Shown in pieces: positions 15,964 to 24,518 of a stretch of DNA of 64,000 bases (the first letter of the stretch is position 1; each line of letters starts with the position of its first letter). Source of the stretch: Desulfobaccales bacterium. Its GTDB lineage: Bacteria; Desulfobacterota; Desulfobaccia; Desulfobaccales; 0-14-0-80-60-11. The notes beneath the pieces were generated by a model, which saw only the letters and a list, made by a program, of their open reading frames with translations, was not told where the DNA came from and searched no databases. Location: positions 1-64,000 of the forward strand of contig JBAZPO010000011.1 of assembly GCA_041648175.1 (NCBI GenBank), given 5' to 3'. The position numbers and the translations under genes are program-made.

Positions 15964-16569
15964 ATGAGTCGTTTATTGATAAGAAGCGCGATTTTCGGTT
16001 TAGCTTTGCAGTTGGTGCTAGGGGCTTCCGGGGCCTGGGCGGGTCAGCCTACGGAAGTTGTCCGAAGTGTTATTGAGCGAGCCCTTGATGTTCTGAAAAA
16101 TCCATCCTATAGCAAGTCACAAAAGCACCAGATGGTCAAGAATATCGTGGACCCTCACTTCAATTACCGGGAGATGGCCAAGCTCTCCCTGGGAGCAACC
16201 TGGGGGAGTCTCAATGGCGGTCAACAGGCTGAATTTGTGAGTTTGTTTTCCGAGCTTCTTGAGGCCTCTTATGCCGACAAGATCGATAAGTATGCCCAAA
16301 GGGTGAAAATTGATTACGCCGACGAAATCCCGGATGGTAATCGCGTTGAAGTGCGCACCGTAGTGCGAAGGCCCAATGACCGGTTCCCCTTGAACTACCG
16401 TCTCATCCAGGAAGGCGGCACCTGGAAGGTTTACGATGTGGTGATCGAGGGCGTCAGCCTGGTAAGCAACTACCGGTCGCAGTTCAGCCGCATTATTCAT
16501 CAATCTTCTTATGCTGAACTGGTGCGGCGCCTCAAGACCAAAGTATCGGAATTACAGCAAACCGGATGA
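15964..16569 (+). CDS. mlaC: Periplasmic phospholipid-binding protein MlaC (paralogue 1)
   Basis: A 201-residue exported protein with signal peptide 1-26 (cleavage after AWA) and the MlaC/Ttg2D fold, marked by NYREMAKLSLGATWGSLNGGQQAEFV and by IRLIQEGG-like and VYDVVIEGVSLVSNYRSQF segments near the end. MlaC carries phospholipid through the periplasm. It follows mlaD after 229 nt without a clear terminator, and AAGGAG precedes the ATG. A second paralogue is at 18108-18734. Confidence 0.92.
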   Translation: MSRLLIRSAIFGLALQLVLGASGAWAGQPTEVVRSVIERALDVLKNPSYSKSQKHQMVKNIVDPHFNYREMAKLSLGATWGSLNGGQQAEFVSLFSELLEASYADKIDKYAQRVKIDYADEIPDGNRVEVRTVVRRPNDRFPLNYRLIQEGGTWKVYDVVIEGVSLVSNYRSQFSRIIHQSSYAELVRRLKTKVSELQQTG

Positions 16570-16591
16570 TGACCGGATTTGTCCGGCAAAG

Positions 16592-16628
16592 CGGAAACGG
16601 GCTCCGGTTTTGAACCGGCCCGTTTCCG
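16592..16628 (+). terminator. Long hairpin after mlaC
   Basis: CGGAAACGGG pairs with CCCGTTTCCG, and the inner part CCGGTT/AACCGG pairs as well, making a 15-16 bp stem. The T-run afterwards is short (TTGCC), so termination strength is uncertain. Confidence 0.5.
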
Positions 16629-16719
16629 TTGCCACCAAGCCTTGGCCTCACCTACATTACAGAGCGCTACCCCGGCAATCGGGGCGCCGCATCACATCCA
16701 CCCCTAACCCCGGCCTCCC

Positions 16720-17940
16720 ATGACGTCTGAACCGGCTCGCCCCTACAGTTACTACACCCTTCTCTGCATTTGCTGCGGCATAGTCCTGGGCTGCTACTTC
16801 GGCACCTATATGCGCTTCCCGGTGGTGCCGCTGTTTGCCCAGTCCCTGGGCGCCGACACCGTGTTGGTAGGGGTGATCAACGCGGCCTTCCTCTTGGCCG
16901 CAGGGGCACTGTCCCTGCCCCTGGGCCTGATCGCCACCCGACTGGGCATGAAACGCCTGGCCGGCATAGGCCTCCTGATTTTGGCCGCGTCTTCCTTTCT
17001 GCTGGCGGTCAGCCATACGCCACACCAGCTTATTTGGATTTATCTGTTCTCCGGGGCAGGTTTGGCGGCGTTCGGCCCAACCACCATGTCTTATGTGGCC
17101 GGGATTTCACCGCCCACCCATTTGGGCCGGGCTTACGGCTGGTATACTACCGCGCTCTATGTCGGCATGAGCCTGGGGCCGGCAGCCGGCGGCTTCGTGG
17201 CGGAGGCCTGGGGCTTCCCTATGGTGTTTATCCTGTCGGGCCTCAGCATCTTCGTAACCTTCTGGGTTACGTTCTTTTTTCTGCCCCGGGCCCGTCACGT
17301 CATGCCGGGGGGCCACCAGCATTCCCCCATTGGACGCGCCGTCATCCGGGAAGCCTTAAAAAATCTACCCTTGTTGGGCTCCTGGGTAGCCACCGGCGGG
17401 GGTTGCTTCGGGTTGGGCATAGTCCTCACCTTCCTGCCTCTCCATGCCCACGAGCGAGGTTTGAGTTACGGACAGATTGGCTTGATCTTTGCTGTCCAAG
17501 GGGTTATGAACGCCCTTTCCCGCCTGCCCTTCGGCCACTTGAGCGACCGGGTCCAGAACCGCAGCCTCTTGGTGATTTTGGGACTCCTGGGTGTGGTTGC
17601 CTCGTTGGCCGGTTACGGCATCTCCCGGCGACCGATGCATTTCAACCTCTGCGCCGTGGCCATGGGGCTGAGCATGGGCCTGGCCTTCACGTCAGTGGCC
17701 GCCTTCAGTGTGGAAACCGTCCTGCCGGAATTCCGGGGGTTGGCCATGGGCGGCTATAACTCCGCCATCTATTTGGGCATGATGGTCAGTTCTGCGGGCT
17801 TAGGGCCAATCATCGGCCGCATCGGTTTTGAAGACGGTTTCCTCATTACCGCGTTCATCACGCTCCTGATTACCGGCGGCTCCTGTCTTCTTATGAAGAA
17901 TTTCTCTCCTCCGGGCACCCCAGCGCCCAAGGCAAGTTAA
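16720..17940 (+). CDS. MFS transporter, 12 TM
   Basis: A 406-residue major facilitator protein with about 12 hydrophobic segments. The MFS motif between TM2 and TM3 is partly visible (LGLIATRLGMKRLAG), and its second-half counterpart is LPFGHLSDRVQNR. The substrate cannot be assigned. It is wedged between the two mlaC genes on the same strand, which may point to a lipid-related or lysophospholipid substrate as seen with LplT-type MFS proteins, but this is only neighbourhood evidence. Confidence 0.8.
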   Translation: MTSEPARPYSYYTLLCICCGIVLGCYFGTYMRFPVVPLFAQSLGADTVLVGVINAAFLLAAGALSLPLGLIATRLGMKRLAGIGLLILAASSFLLAVSHTPHQLIWIYLFSGAGLAAFGPTTMSYVAGISPPTHLGRAYGWYTTALYVGMSLGPAAGGFVAEAWGFPMVFILSGLSIFVTFWVTFFFLPRARHVMPGGHQHSPIGRAVIREALKNLPLLGSWVATGGGCFGLGIVLTFLPLHAHERGLSYGQIGLIFAVQGVMNALSRLPFGHLSDRVQNRSLLVILGLLGVVASLAGYGISRRPMHFNLCAVAMGLSMGLAFTSVAAFSVETVLPEFRGLAMGGYNSAIYLGMMVSSAGLGPIIGRIGFEDGFLITAFITLLITGGSCLLMKNFSPPGTPAPKAS

Positions 17941-18107
17941 CCTTCCGGAGGGTAAGGCTGGTTTGTTCACCGGAGCCAATTCTCCTCGAGGAAGATATAA
18001 TTAATTAACTCTTCGGCCAGATGGACTATTTCAGGCCCTTGAAAAACTTGAAAATTTGGAAAACAGCTGGTCCGTTTGTTTCGCCGATAAAGAGAGGGAA
18101 AAGCGTG

Positions 18108-18734
18108 ATGGAAAACAAGGTGCGTGGGTGCGCTGGGGTGCGAGTCTTCTTCGTAGCCTTGGCCGTTCTGTTCATAATGGCAGGGTCTCAGGCCCTGGCT
18201 GCTGGTCCCACGGATAGCGTAATAAGCCTCTTTAACGAAGTATCGAGCATCCTAAGTAATCCGGCCCTCCAGGGCAGTTCCCACCGTTTCCAGAAAGTCG
18301 AACTGGTGGAGAAAGCCTCGGCCCGTTATTTTGATTACCGGGAAATGGCCAAACGCTCTCTGGGGGAAACCTGGGATTCCCTGAATCATGGCCAGCAAGA
18401 CGAGTTCGTGAAGGATTTCAGCGGTCTCTTAAAGGCCTCTCATGCCCGTTCCCTCTTCATGTTCACCAAGGGCAAGGTGGCTTACCAGCCGCAAATCCTC
18501 AAGGCTGATGACGCCGAGGTGCCCATCGTCATCTTGCCCCCCAACGACAAGATCTCCGTCAGTTTCCGGATGTCCAAGAAACCCCAGGGCTGGATGATTT
18601 ACGACTTGGTGATCGAGGGGGTCAGCTCGCTGGATCATTATAAAACTCAATTCGCCCGGATTATCCAGGAGTCCTCGTTCAAAAACCTCCTCAAGGTCCT
18701 GAAGGCCAAAATGCAGGAAATATGCATACCCTAA
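18108..18734 (+). CDS. MlaC-family periplasmic protein (paralogue 2)
   Basis: A 208-residue exported MlaC paralogue with signal peptide about 1-35 and the same hallmark as the first copy (DYREMAKRSLGETWDSLNHGQQDEFV ... LVIEGVSSLDHYKTQF). AGAGAGGGA lies about 8 nt before the ATG at 18108; a frame beginning at 18021 would add a non-signal-like leader. Its own lipid ABC partner is not in the window, so it may share MlaFED or serve a different acceptor. Confidence 0.85.
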   Translation: MENKVRGCAGVRVFFVALAVLFIMAGSQALAAGPTDSVISLFNEVSSILSNPALQGSSHRFQKVELVEKASARYFDYREMAKRSLGETWDSLNHGQQDEFVKDFSGLLKASHARSLFMFTKGKVAYQPQILKADDAEVPIVILPPNDKISVSFRMSKKPQGWMIYDLVIEGVSSLDHYKTQFARIIQESSFKNLLKVLKAKMQEICIP

Positions 18735-18773
18735 TGATGCTTCAGGCCCTTTCAGGGGGACGTTGCTCCACTG

Positions 18774-19208
18774 TTACGATTCGCCGAACTCCCACGGCGT
18801 ATCCTTGCGGTAGGCCAGGGCCTGGCAGGAGGCGATGAGGCCGCCTTTGGGGTCCGTCACTTCGATGAAATAAGTTGCGGTGCGGCGGCCAGCGCGGAGT
18901 TCCCGGGTTGAAGCCACCAGACGCTCACCCATCTTGGCCGCGGCATGGAAGGTCAGGTTCATGTTGAGGGCCACTGCCACGGTGCCGTGCCCGTTCACCG
19001 CGGCCTGAAAGGCTTCATCGATTAAAGCAAAGATTGCCGACCCATGCACCATCCCCATGATATTGGCCATCTCGGGACGGCAGACCATGGACACCCGGGC
19101 CCGGCCCGGGCCTACGTCTTCTAGTTCCAATTGCCAGAATTTGCTGATCTCTTGCGCGGCAATCCGCTCCTTGAAGGCAGTCAGAAAAGCTTCATTAACC
19201 TTGCTCAT
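18774..19208 (-). CDS. PaaI-family hotdog-fold thioesterase
   Basis: A 144-residue single hotdog domain. The GMVHGSAIFALIDEAFQAAVNGHG segment carries the conserved H-G-x-x-x-x-x-x-D/E pattern of PaaI-type acyl-CoA thioesterases (Asp/Glu in IDEAF). GGGGGAAG stands just before the ATG at 19208. The substrate is unknown; the PaaK-type ligase in this window (62168) makes an aryl-CoA ester and is a possible but distant link. Confidence 0.85.
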   Translation of the reverse strand: MSKVNEAFLTAFKERIAAQEISKFWQLELEDVGPGRARVSMVCRPEMANIMGMVHGSAIFALIDEAFQAAVNGHGTVAVALNMNLTFHAAAKMGERLVASTRELRAGRRTATYFIEVTDPKGGLIASCQALAYRKDTPWEFGES

Positions 19209-19245
19209 TTCTTCCCCCACGTATTCGTTTTCCGGAAGTCCCTAT

Positions 19246-19270
19246 AGGGGCGGGTTTCAAACCCGCCCCT
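19246..19270. repeat. Perfect hairpin AGGGGCGGGTTT / AAACCCGCCCCT
   Basis: A perfect 12-bp inverted repeat around a single C. It matches hairpins at 9829-9857 and 62109-62133, so it is a dispersed palindromic family found here just upstream of the PaaI gene. Confidence 0.65.
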
Positions 19271-19305
19271 ACGGCTACTTTTGACGATAAAGTCCACTAC
19301 TATCT

Positions 19306-19414
19306 GAGCCTCTTGCAAAAGTCTCTTTGCGGTCGAAACCGTATATATAATAAAGCACAGGCTGGAAAGCCTGTGCTACCGGCGAATTTCCGGCAATTTT
19401 GCAAGAAGCTCTTT
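19306..19414. repeat. MITE-like element M1 (copy b), left arm of composite B
   Basis: It begins GAGCCTCTTGCAAAA and ends TTTTGCAAGAAGCTCTT. The interior differs from copy a and carries a CACAGGCTggaAAGCCTGTG hairpin; it closely matches copy d at 53942-54088. Confidence 0.7.
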
Positions 19415-19938
19415 TGGCAATTACTATTAAGTGTCTTCGCTTCGTTCATGATGACAGAGAAAAACGGTGTTTTTCATGGCTTAAAATCACCCTAAACTGC
19501 CCAAAAAATCGCTGAAAATGGCCGGGCTCGGGCCGATTTGAAGGGCAAACCCGGCACATGTGCCGGGATATTGCCGAGGTGCCTTCGCCATATACCCGGT
19601 CTAAACCCGCGTGCAAGCGCGTTCCGGTCGAGGCGGTGCCAGGGTTGTCACGCGCTTGTCCCGCGCTTGTCCCAGGGTAATAATCGGGCTTTCGTAATAT
19701 TTAGTCTTTAATATCAATAAATTAATGATGAGCTGGCATCCTCGTGCCGGGACACGGCACAGGCGGAACAGCTGGAGTCTGTCAATTTTCCTAAGGTTGG
19801 CCAGCAGTGAACCGCTTTTATCCCGGCAAGTCATGTCGACAGCATAAACTCAGAACTGCGACGGCATCCAGCAATGATGAGAAAGGTGACCTGCTTTTCA
19901 AGCGGACATGATCAGGTTGTAACCACATCATTTGCCAA
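19415..19938 (+). repeat. Core repeat, copy B
   Basis: About 524 nt bounded by TTTTGGCAAT at the left and ATTTGCCAAAA at the right. Inside are an 18-bp perfect palindrome CCCGGCACATGTGCCGGG (near 19551-19568), a tandem CGCGCTTGTCC patch near 19660-19675, a GTGCCG-ggaca-CGGCAC hairpin near 19745, and the conserved TTTTATCCCGGCAAG. It is nearly identical to copy C over 54300-54700 and homologous to copy A. A 77-codon minus-strand reading frame at 19601-19834 is not treated as a gene because its changes between copies are mostly amino-acid-altering. Confidence 0.8.
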
Positions 19939-20035
19939 AAGAGGTTCTTGCAAAAAGCCGTTTGGTCTATTATGAGATTCTCCGGCCCCTTCGTTCCCTT
20001 AGGATGACAGGCAGGGAGGTATTTGCAAGAGGCTC
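19939..20035. repeat. MITE-like element M1 (copy c), right arm of composite B
   Basis: Inverted relative to the left arm: it starts AAGAGGTTCTTGCAAAAAGCC and ends ATTTGCAAGAGGCTC, the exact reverse complement of the GAGCCTCTTGCAAAT end of the family. Confidence 0.75.
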
Positions 20036-20084
20036 ATCTGATAATCGTTATCCCCAGCTTTGCTGACCGCTGATAGCTGCCCGC

Positions 20085-20915
20085 TTACTCATAAATCTCC
20101 GGAAACTGGTTCTTCCAGCGGCGGTGGAGCCAGAGCCATTGAGCCGGTTCGGCTCGCACCCAGGCTTCGATGACCCGGTTTTGCAGTTCTAAATGGCGCT
20201 GGATGTCAGCCTGAGCGTCGGAGGTTTTTTTAAGGGGCAGTGGTGGGAAAATCGCCATGAGGTGACGACCGTCCGGCAGGCGCCGGGATAAGGTGGGCAG
20301 AACCGGGGTCCCCCGGCGGGCTAGGAGCGCCGCCACAGGGGTGGTGCGGGCCGGTTTGCCAAAGAAGTTCACCAGGACCCCTCCCGCGGTGGTGGTGTTC
20401 TGGTCGATGACAATCCCCACCGGCCAGTTCTGCCGCAGATATCCCATGATTCCCTTCATGCCCTTCTGCTTGGCCACCATGGCGTTACCGCCCCGCTGTC
20501 TGATATACCGGGCCATTCGGGCCGCCCACGGTTGGTCCAACTCCCGGCCCACCGCCACTCCTGGCCGGCAGAGGAGGCCGTAGCCCATGACAGTATACTC
20601 CCAGTTGCCGGCGTGAGCCGCGATGGCGATGGCGCCTCGCCCCTGTGCCAGCGCCGCCTCCATATGCTCATCACCTACGATGACCACTTTCCGTTTGATC
20701 ACGGACAGCGGGGCCAGGAGAAGTTCCACCATCTCCCAGGCAAAGCGCACGAAATGGCAGAAAACCTCCCGGGCCAGACGCTCTCGGTCCTCGGGGTTAA
20801 GCGTGTCTCCGTAAGCAAATTTCAGGTTAGCCAGGGTGATCCGCCGGTGCCGTTTATCCAAGCGGTACCAAAGTGCGGCCAGACTTCTCACCAACCAGTT
20901 ACTGCAAAGACCCAT
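20085..20915 (-). CDS. LpxL/HtrB-type lipid A acyltransferase
   Basis: A 276-residue member of the lysophospholipid/lauroyl acyltransferase family that adds secondary acyl chains to lipid A at the inner membrane. The catalytic H-x4-E motif is visible as IAAHAGNWEYTVMGYGL. Other family blocks are VIDQNTTTAGGVLVNFFGKPARTTP and the C-terminal PAQWLWLHRRWKN. It is last in a four-gene minus-strand envelope cluster with two glycosyltransferases. The exact acyl chain and position cannot be told. Confidence 0.9.
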   Translation of the reverse strand: MGLCSNWLVRSLAALWYRLDKRHRRITLANLKFAYGDTLNPEDRERLAREVFCHFVRFAWEMVELLLAPLSVIKRKVVIVGDEHMEAALAQGRGAIAIAAHAGNWEYTVMGYGLLCRPGVAVGRELDQPWAARMARYIRQRGGNAMVAKQKGMKGIMGYLRQNWPVGIVIDQNTTTAGGVLVNFFGKPARTTPVAALLARRGTPVLPTLSRRLPDGRHLMAIFPPLPLKKTSDAQADIQRHLELQNRVIEAWVRAEPAQWLWLHRRWKNQFPEIYE

Positions 20916-20981
20916 GGCTCACCTGCGTACCGTTGAAAATGACTTGCTGATAACTTGGAGTCGCCTCTGTCGTCGCCATCA

Positions 20982-21740
20982 CTACTGATTCATCGGGAAA
21001 ACCGTGGGAGAATCCGCCATGACGGGTGCCCCGCCCGGCTTTCCCCGCCGCCGTCCGTAAATCCGTACCGCCTCTTCTCCCACCAGGTCGGCAACCCTGG
21101 CCATAAGAAGGCGTGCCACCACCTCTTTGCCTCCGTGGTAGGCGGCCTTGCGGCCCCAGTGCCAGGGATTGGCGTAATTAAACGCGGTCCAGCCCCAACG
21201 CGCCACTTTGTCCAGGTGGTATCGCTGAATGAAGGTGAAGCCCCAATGGCTCTTGACGTTCTGATACATCTCATGATAACGCACCACCGTCGCCAGTTCC
21301 ACATCCTTGAAAGGACGCATAGGCACGGTCTCCAGCCAGGCGGCCAGCCGGCTGCCCACCCGGTTGTGCAGGGCCACCAAATCTGCCAGGGAGGCCTTGA
21401 GTTCGGGCCGGTCTTCGTTGGGATAATAGACGCGGGCGATCTCCCTGATCAAATCCATGGACATATCGTTAATGGCCTTGAAGGAGATGGCGGTCCCCGG
21501 CCACCATTTGAGCAGGTAACGGCGGCGGTAGCTGCGGATGAGTTCCAGGGCGGTCAGATCTGCGGGCCGGGGGTCCGGCAGGTTGATTCTGACTTCATCG
21601 GGGGCCCCCTCTTGCCGCAGCAAGGCATGGATCACCTGATGCCGGGTCCAGAGGCGCACGGTGAGCAGAGACGCCCCCCAGAGCGCCAGTAGTGCGCCGA
21701 TGGCGAGAATGAGCCAATGGTATTCCAGGGAAAAATTCAT
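20982..21740 (-). CDS. Membrane-anchored protein of unknown function in the LPS cluster
   Basis: A 252-residue protein with one N-terminal transmembrane helix (residues 9-30) and a basic, mostly helical cytoplasmic part. Notable stretches are RSYRRRYLLKWWPGTAISFKA, aromatic-rich WGWTAFNYANPWHWGRKAAYHGGKEV and the basic IYGRRRGKPGG near the end. I do not recognise a family. It sits between a glycosyltransferase and the LpxL-like acyltransferase with short gaps, so a role in envelope polysaccharide or lipid A assembly is likely by context only. Confidence 0.7.
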   Translation of the reverse strand: MNFSLEYHWLILAIGALLALWGASLLTVRLWTRHQVIHALLRQEGAPDEVRINLPDPRPADLTALELIRSYRRRYLLKWWPGTAISFKAINDMSMDLIREIARVYYPNEDRPELKASLADLVALHNRVGSRLAAWLETVPMRPFKDVELATVVRYHEMYQNVKSHWGFTFIQRYHLDKVARWGWTAFNYANPWHWGRKAAYHGGKEVVARLLMARVADLVGEEAVRIYGRRRGKPGGAPVMADSPTVFPMNQ

Positions 21741-21817
21741 GGTGGCGAGAACAGGGCTCCAGGTTTCATGGGTATGAGAATATGGCGAAAGTCACGCAGG
21801 TCCGGGCTGAACGGGGT

Positions 21818-22963
21818 TCACCCCCCGCCCTCCCCTTCCCGGCGATTCTGTAAGACGCCGTAAACCGCCTCAATTTCTGTGGCCATCTGCTCCAAAGAAA
21901 AACGCTCCACCACCAGTTCCCTGCCCCGACGCCCCAACTCCTGGCGATAGTTAGGGTTGGCCTGCAAACGGCCCAAGGCTTGAGCCAGCGCCTGGGGATT
22001 CCGGGGGGGCACGAGCAAGCCGGTTTCGGCGTCAATGACCACCTCCGGAATACCGCCCACCGTGGTTCCCACCACCGGCCGGGCCATAGCCATAGCCTGC
22101 AGGAGAGACTGGGGCACCCCTTCGTTGGCATAGGACGCCAGGACCACCACGTCCATCAGGGCAAACCAGGGCGTCACTTGATCTCGGAAACCTGCCAGGC
22201 GCACCCAGGGCTGGAGGCCTAATTGGGCGATTTTCTCTTCAATCACCACCCGGTAAGGCCCCTCCCCCACCAGGAGAAGAAAGGCCCGAACGCCGTCGGC
22301 AATGAGATTCCGGAAGGCCTCCAAAAGATAGAGGTGCCCCTTCCAGGAGCGCAGCACTGCGACGCTGCCAAAGACAAAAGCATCGGTGGGAATCTTGATC
22401 TGGGCCAGCAACTCCCGGCTTTTTTCCTGGGGGACAAACTCCGCCAGATCCACCCCTGTGGGGATGGAAAAAATCCGCTGACCCGGCACTCCCAGGCGCT
22501 TCATGAGCAACTCCCTGGTAACCTGCCCGGTGGTGATGATGGCGGCCGGGGTCTGGTAGAGCCAGCGGGTGGGCCAGTTGATTTTGACCCGGGTGGATAG
22601 ATGTCGGGTCCGCACCAGCAGGGGCCGGTTACGCAGGCTGCGCCAAGCCAGGGAGCCGACCCAGGAATCCAGGGAGCTGTGGGTGTTCAAGATATCGGGC
22701 GTCTCTGCATGCAAAAGTCGGCGTAGATTTATCCAGGCGCCCAGATTGTGCGTTCCCCCGAAAGTCAGAGGCGTTACCGAAAACCGGTGAAGGCAAGCCC
22801 GACGGTAGAGCTCCCCCCGGGGATCGCAGGCAACGGCCAGCCGATGGCCGCGCTGGCGCATGGCCAAGGCTTCCACCAGGATGCGGCGCTCCTGCCCGCC
22901 CCAGCCCAGGGAGGCTTCGGTATGGAGGATAGATAACGACTTGGGCGTTGACTTATCGGCCAT
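21818..22963 (-). CDS. Glycosyltransferase, GT4-type
   Basis: A 381-residue GT-B glycosyltransferase. The N-terminal acceptor domain opens with SILHTEASLGWGGQERRILVEA. The C-terminal donor domain has VGEGPYRVVIEEK and the E-x7-E retaining motif ASYANEGVPQSLLQAMAMARPVVGT. It probably transfers a sugar from a nucleotide sugar to an LPS core or O-antigen acceptor at the inner membrane. It is part of the same minus-strand cluster as the second glycosyltransferase 40 nt upstream. Confidence 0.88.
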   Translation of the reverse strand: MADKSTPKSLSILHTEASLGWGGQERRILVEALAMRQRGHRLAVACDPRGELYRRACLHRFSVTPLTFGGTHNLGAWINLRRLLHAETPDILNTHSSLDSWVGSLAWRSLRNRPLLVRTRHLSTRVKINWPTRWLYQTPAAIITTGQVTRELLMKRLGVPGQRIFSIPTGVDLAEFVPQEKSRELLAQIKIPTDAFVFGSVAVLRSWKGHLYLLEAFRNLIADGVRAFLLLVGEGPYRVVIEEKIAQLGLQPWVRLAGFRDQVTPWFALMDVVVLASYANEGVPQSLLQAMAMARPVVGTTVGGIPEVVIDAETGLLVPPRNPQALAQALGRLQANPNYRQELGRRGRELVVERFSLEQMATEIEAVYGVLQNRREGEGGG

Positions 22964-23003
22964 GAGGCATCTTATCTTGTTAGCGTTAGACTTTCCAGCA
23001 CTA

Positions 23004-24257
23004 TCAAGCCCCCCGAGACCCTGCGTGCCGCCGATGGAGGTCTAGATAGAGTTCTTCCAGTTGGCGCACCATGGCCTCCAGGGAATAGCGCTTTGCCACA
23101 GTGCGCCGGGCTGCGTCTGCCAGGCGCTGCCGCTCGTTCGGATGCAGGGCGAGGTCCAGGATGGCCCTGGTCAGCGCCTGGGGGTCACCGGCTGCCACCA
23201 GCCGGCCATTAACCCCATCCACGATGGCCTCCAGGGAGCCGCTCACCCTGGTGGCCACCACCGGCAACCCTGCGCCCATGGCTTTCAATAGGGCCAGAGG
23301 TAGGCCTTCCCACAAGGAAGGCTGCACGAAAAGGTCCAAAGCGCGATAAATTTCCGGCAGATCCCGGCGAGTGCCCAAAAACCTGACCATGTCCTGAAGG
23401 CCCAAGTCTTGGACCTGGCGCTTTAAATCTTCCTGCCGCCGGCCTTCCCCCACCAAAAGCACGAGCATATCGGGAATCTCCCGACGCACCTCCGGGAGCG
23501 CCGCCAACAGATGGGCATGACCTTTCTGGTCCTCCAACCGGCCCACAGCCCCGATGACCAGACCACTCACTCCCAGGCGCTCCCGGGCCGCATCCCGGCT
23601 TAAAGGCGTGTCCAACTCGGCCAGGGGAATGCCGTAAGGCAGGAGCAGCAGGCGCGAGGCGGGCACGCCATCGTACCGCCGCACGTCTTGCCAGACCTGG
23701 GGGCTCCCCACCAAAACCCGATCCGTGGCCCGCGCCAGGAGAAAGTTCCATGCCCGGCGATGAAATTTTACCCGGGTATAGGAATTGTGGACCGAGGCCA
23801 CCACCCCGGACAAGCCCATCCCCAGGGCGCCCAGGCGGCCATAGAGGTTGGGGTGGTAGAGGTGGGTATGCAGAATGTCCGGGCGCTGGGCTTTCAGCAG
23901 CCGCCGCACCGCACCCGCCACTCGCCAGACGGAGGTGCGCTTGATATCCAGCCCCAAGCTGATCACGTCATAGCCCTGGGCGAGGAGTTCATGACCCACG
24001 GGGCCGGCGGGGCCGAGGGTGGCAACCGCGGCAGAGAAGCGCCCCGGGTCAAGGCCTCGGACAATGGCAGCCACCAAGTCCTCCGCTCCGCCTACCGGCA
24101 TGGTCGCCAAAAGATGGAGGACCCGGACGCGCTTATCAGAGGATGTTGCGGCTGGCGGCAGCAAGCCTGCCTGGGCTCCAGATGGGTTCAATTGCACCGC
24201 GATACCGAACTCCTTTGCCTTTTCAGCGCTACGAGCAGGCCATCTCCCGTCGAGCAA
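23004..24257 (-). CDS. Glycosyltransferase, GT4-type
   Basis: A 417-residue GT-B glycosyltransferase. The acceptor domain begins RVLHLLATMPVGGAEDLVAAIV at about residue 45. The donor domain has GAVGRLEDQKGHAHLL, LVGEGRRQEDL and the E-x7-E motif PSLWEGLPLALLKAMGAGLPVVAT. The first ~42 residues lie outside the fold, so the true start may be later than 24257, but no good internal ATG precedes the domain. It is the first gene of the envelope cluster. Confidence 0.88.
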   Translation of the reverse strand: MLDGRWPARSAEKAKEFGIAVQLNPSGAQAGLLPPAATSSDKRVRVLHLLATMPVGGAEDLVAAIVRGLDPGRFSAAVATLGPAGPVGHELLAQGYDVISLGLDIKRTSVWRVAGAVRRLLKAQRPDILHTHLYHPNLYGRLGALGMGLSGVVASVHNSYTRVKFHRRAWNFLLARATDRVLVGSPQVWQDVRRYDGVPASRLLLLPYGIPLAELDTPLSRDAARERLGVSGLVIGAVGRLEDQKGHAHLLAALPEVRREIPDMLVLLVGEGRRQEDLKRQVQDLGLQDMVRFLGTRRDLPEIYRALDLFVQPSLWEGLPLALLKAMGAGLPVVATRVSGSLEAIVDGVNGRLVAAGDPQALTRAILDLALHPNERQRLADAARRTVAKRYSLEAMVRQLEELYLDLHRRHAGSRGA

Positions 24258-24429
24258 ATGTGGGCCATGTCCGGCGGATACACCAGATTATATTATTATA
24301 CCAAAAAACCTTGCTGGGTATAGCTGCTTTCCCGGGTTGATGGGGTGGGGATTAAGGGAAAAGAGAGCCATGCAGTTCATGCGACTGGAGATCGAGATCC
24401 CTTGATCATAGGATAAACGGAAGGGTTTG

Positions 24430-24458
24430 AAAATTCTCGCCAGGAGTTGGAGAATTTT
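24430..24458. promoter_or_regulatory. Perfect 9-bp inverted repeat upstream of tRNA-Ala
   Basis: AAAATTCTC and GAGAATTTT face each other with an 11-nt loop, 14 nt before the tRNA promoter -35 box. It could be a regulatory site or a terminator stem without strong T-run. Confidence 0.3.
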
Positions 24459-24471
24459 GCCTCTCCAGGGC

Positions 24472-24500
24472 TTGACAGTCAGTCCAGGTTTTGTTACCTA
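24472..24500 (+). promoter_or_regulatory. Sigma70-like promoter of tRNA-Ala
   Basis: A consensus TTGACA at 24472-24477, a 17-nt spacer and TACCTA at 24495-24500. The implied start near 24507 leaves a short leader before the mature tRNA at 24519. Confidence 0.6.
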
Positions 24501-24518
24501 TTCAGGTGAATTACACGT

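Larger units (their letters stand above)
19209..20084. other. Gene-free repeat block, 0.9 kb
   Basis: Between the PaaI and LpxL genes I see no supportable gene. The space is filled by the 19246 hairpin and composite element B (M1b - core B - M1c). Confidence 0.7.

Noticed and set aside
19601..19834. 77-codon minus-strand frame in core B, also present at 54410-54643 and, in copy A, on the plus strand within 8140-8386, always with the same length and similar protein ends (xCRDK ... RPExACTRV)
   Set aside because: By hand count, A versus B differ at about 13 first, 27 second and 24 third codon positions, and about seven of nine B-C differences change the amino acid. Real coding selection would concentrate changes at third positions. 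The constant length is more likely shared DNA or RNA structure.
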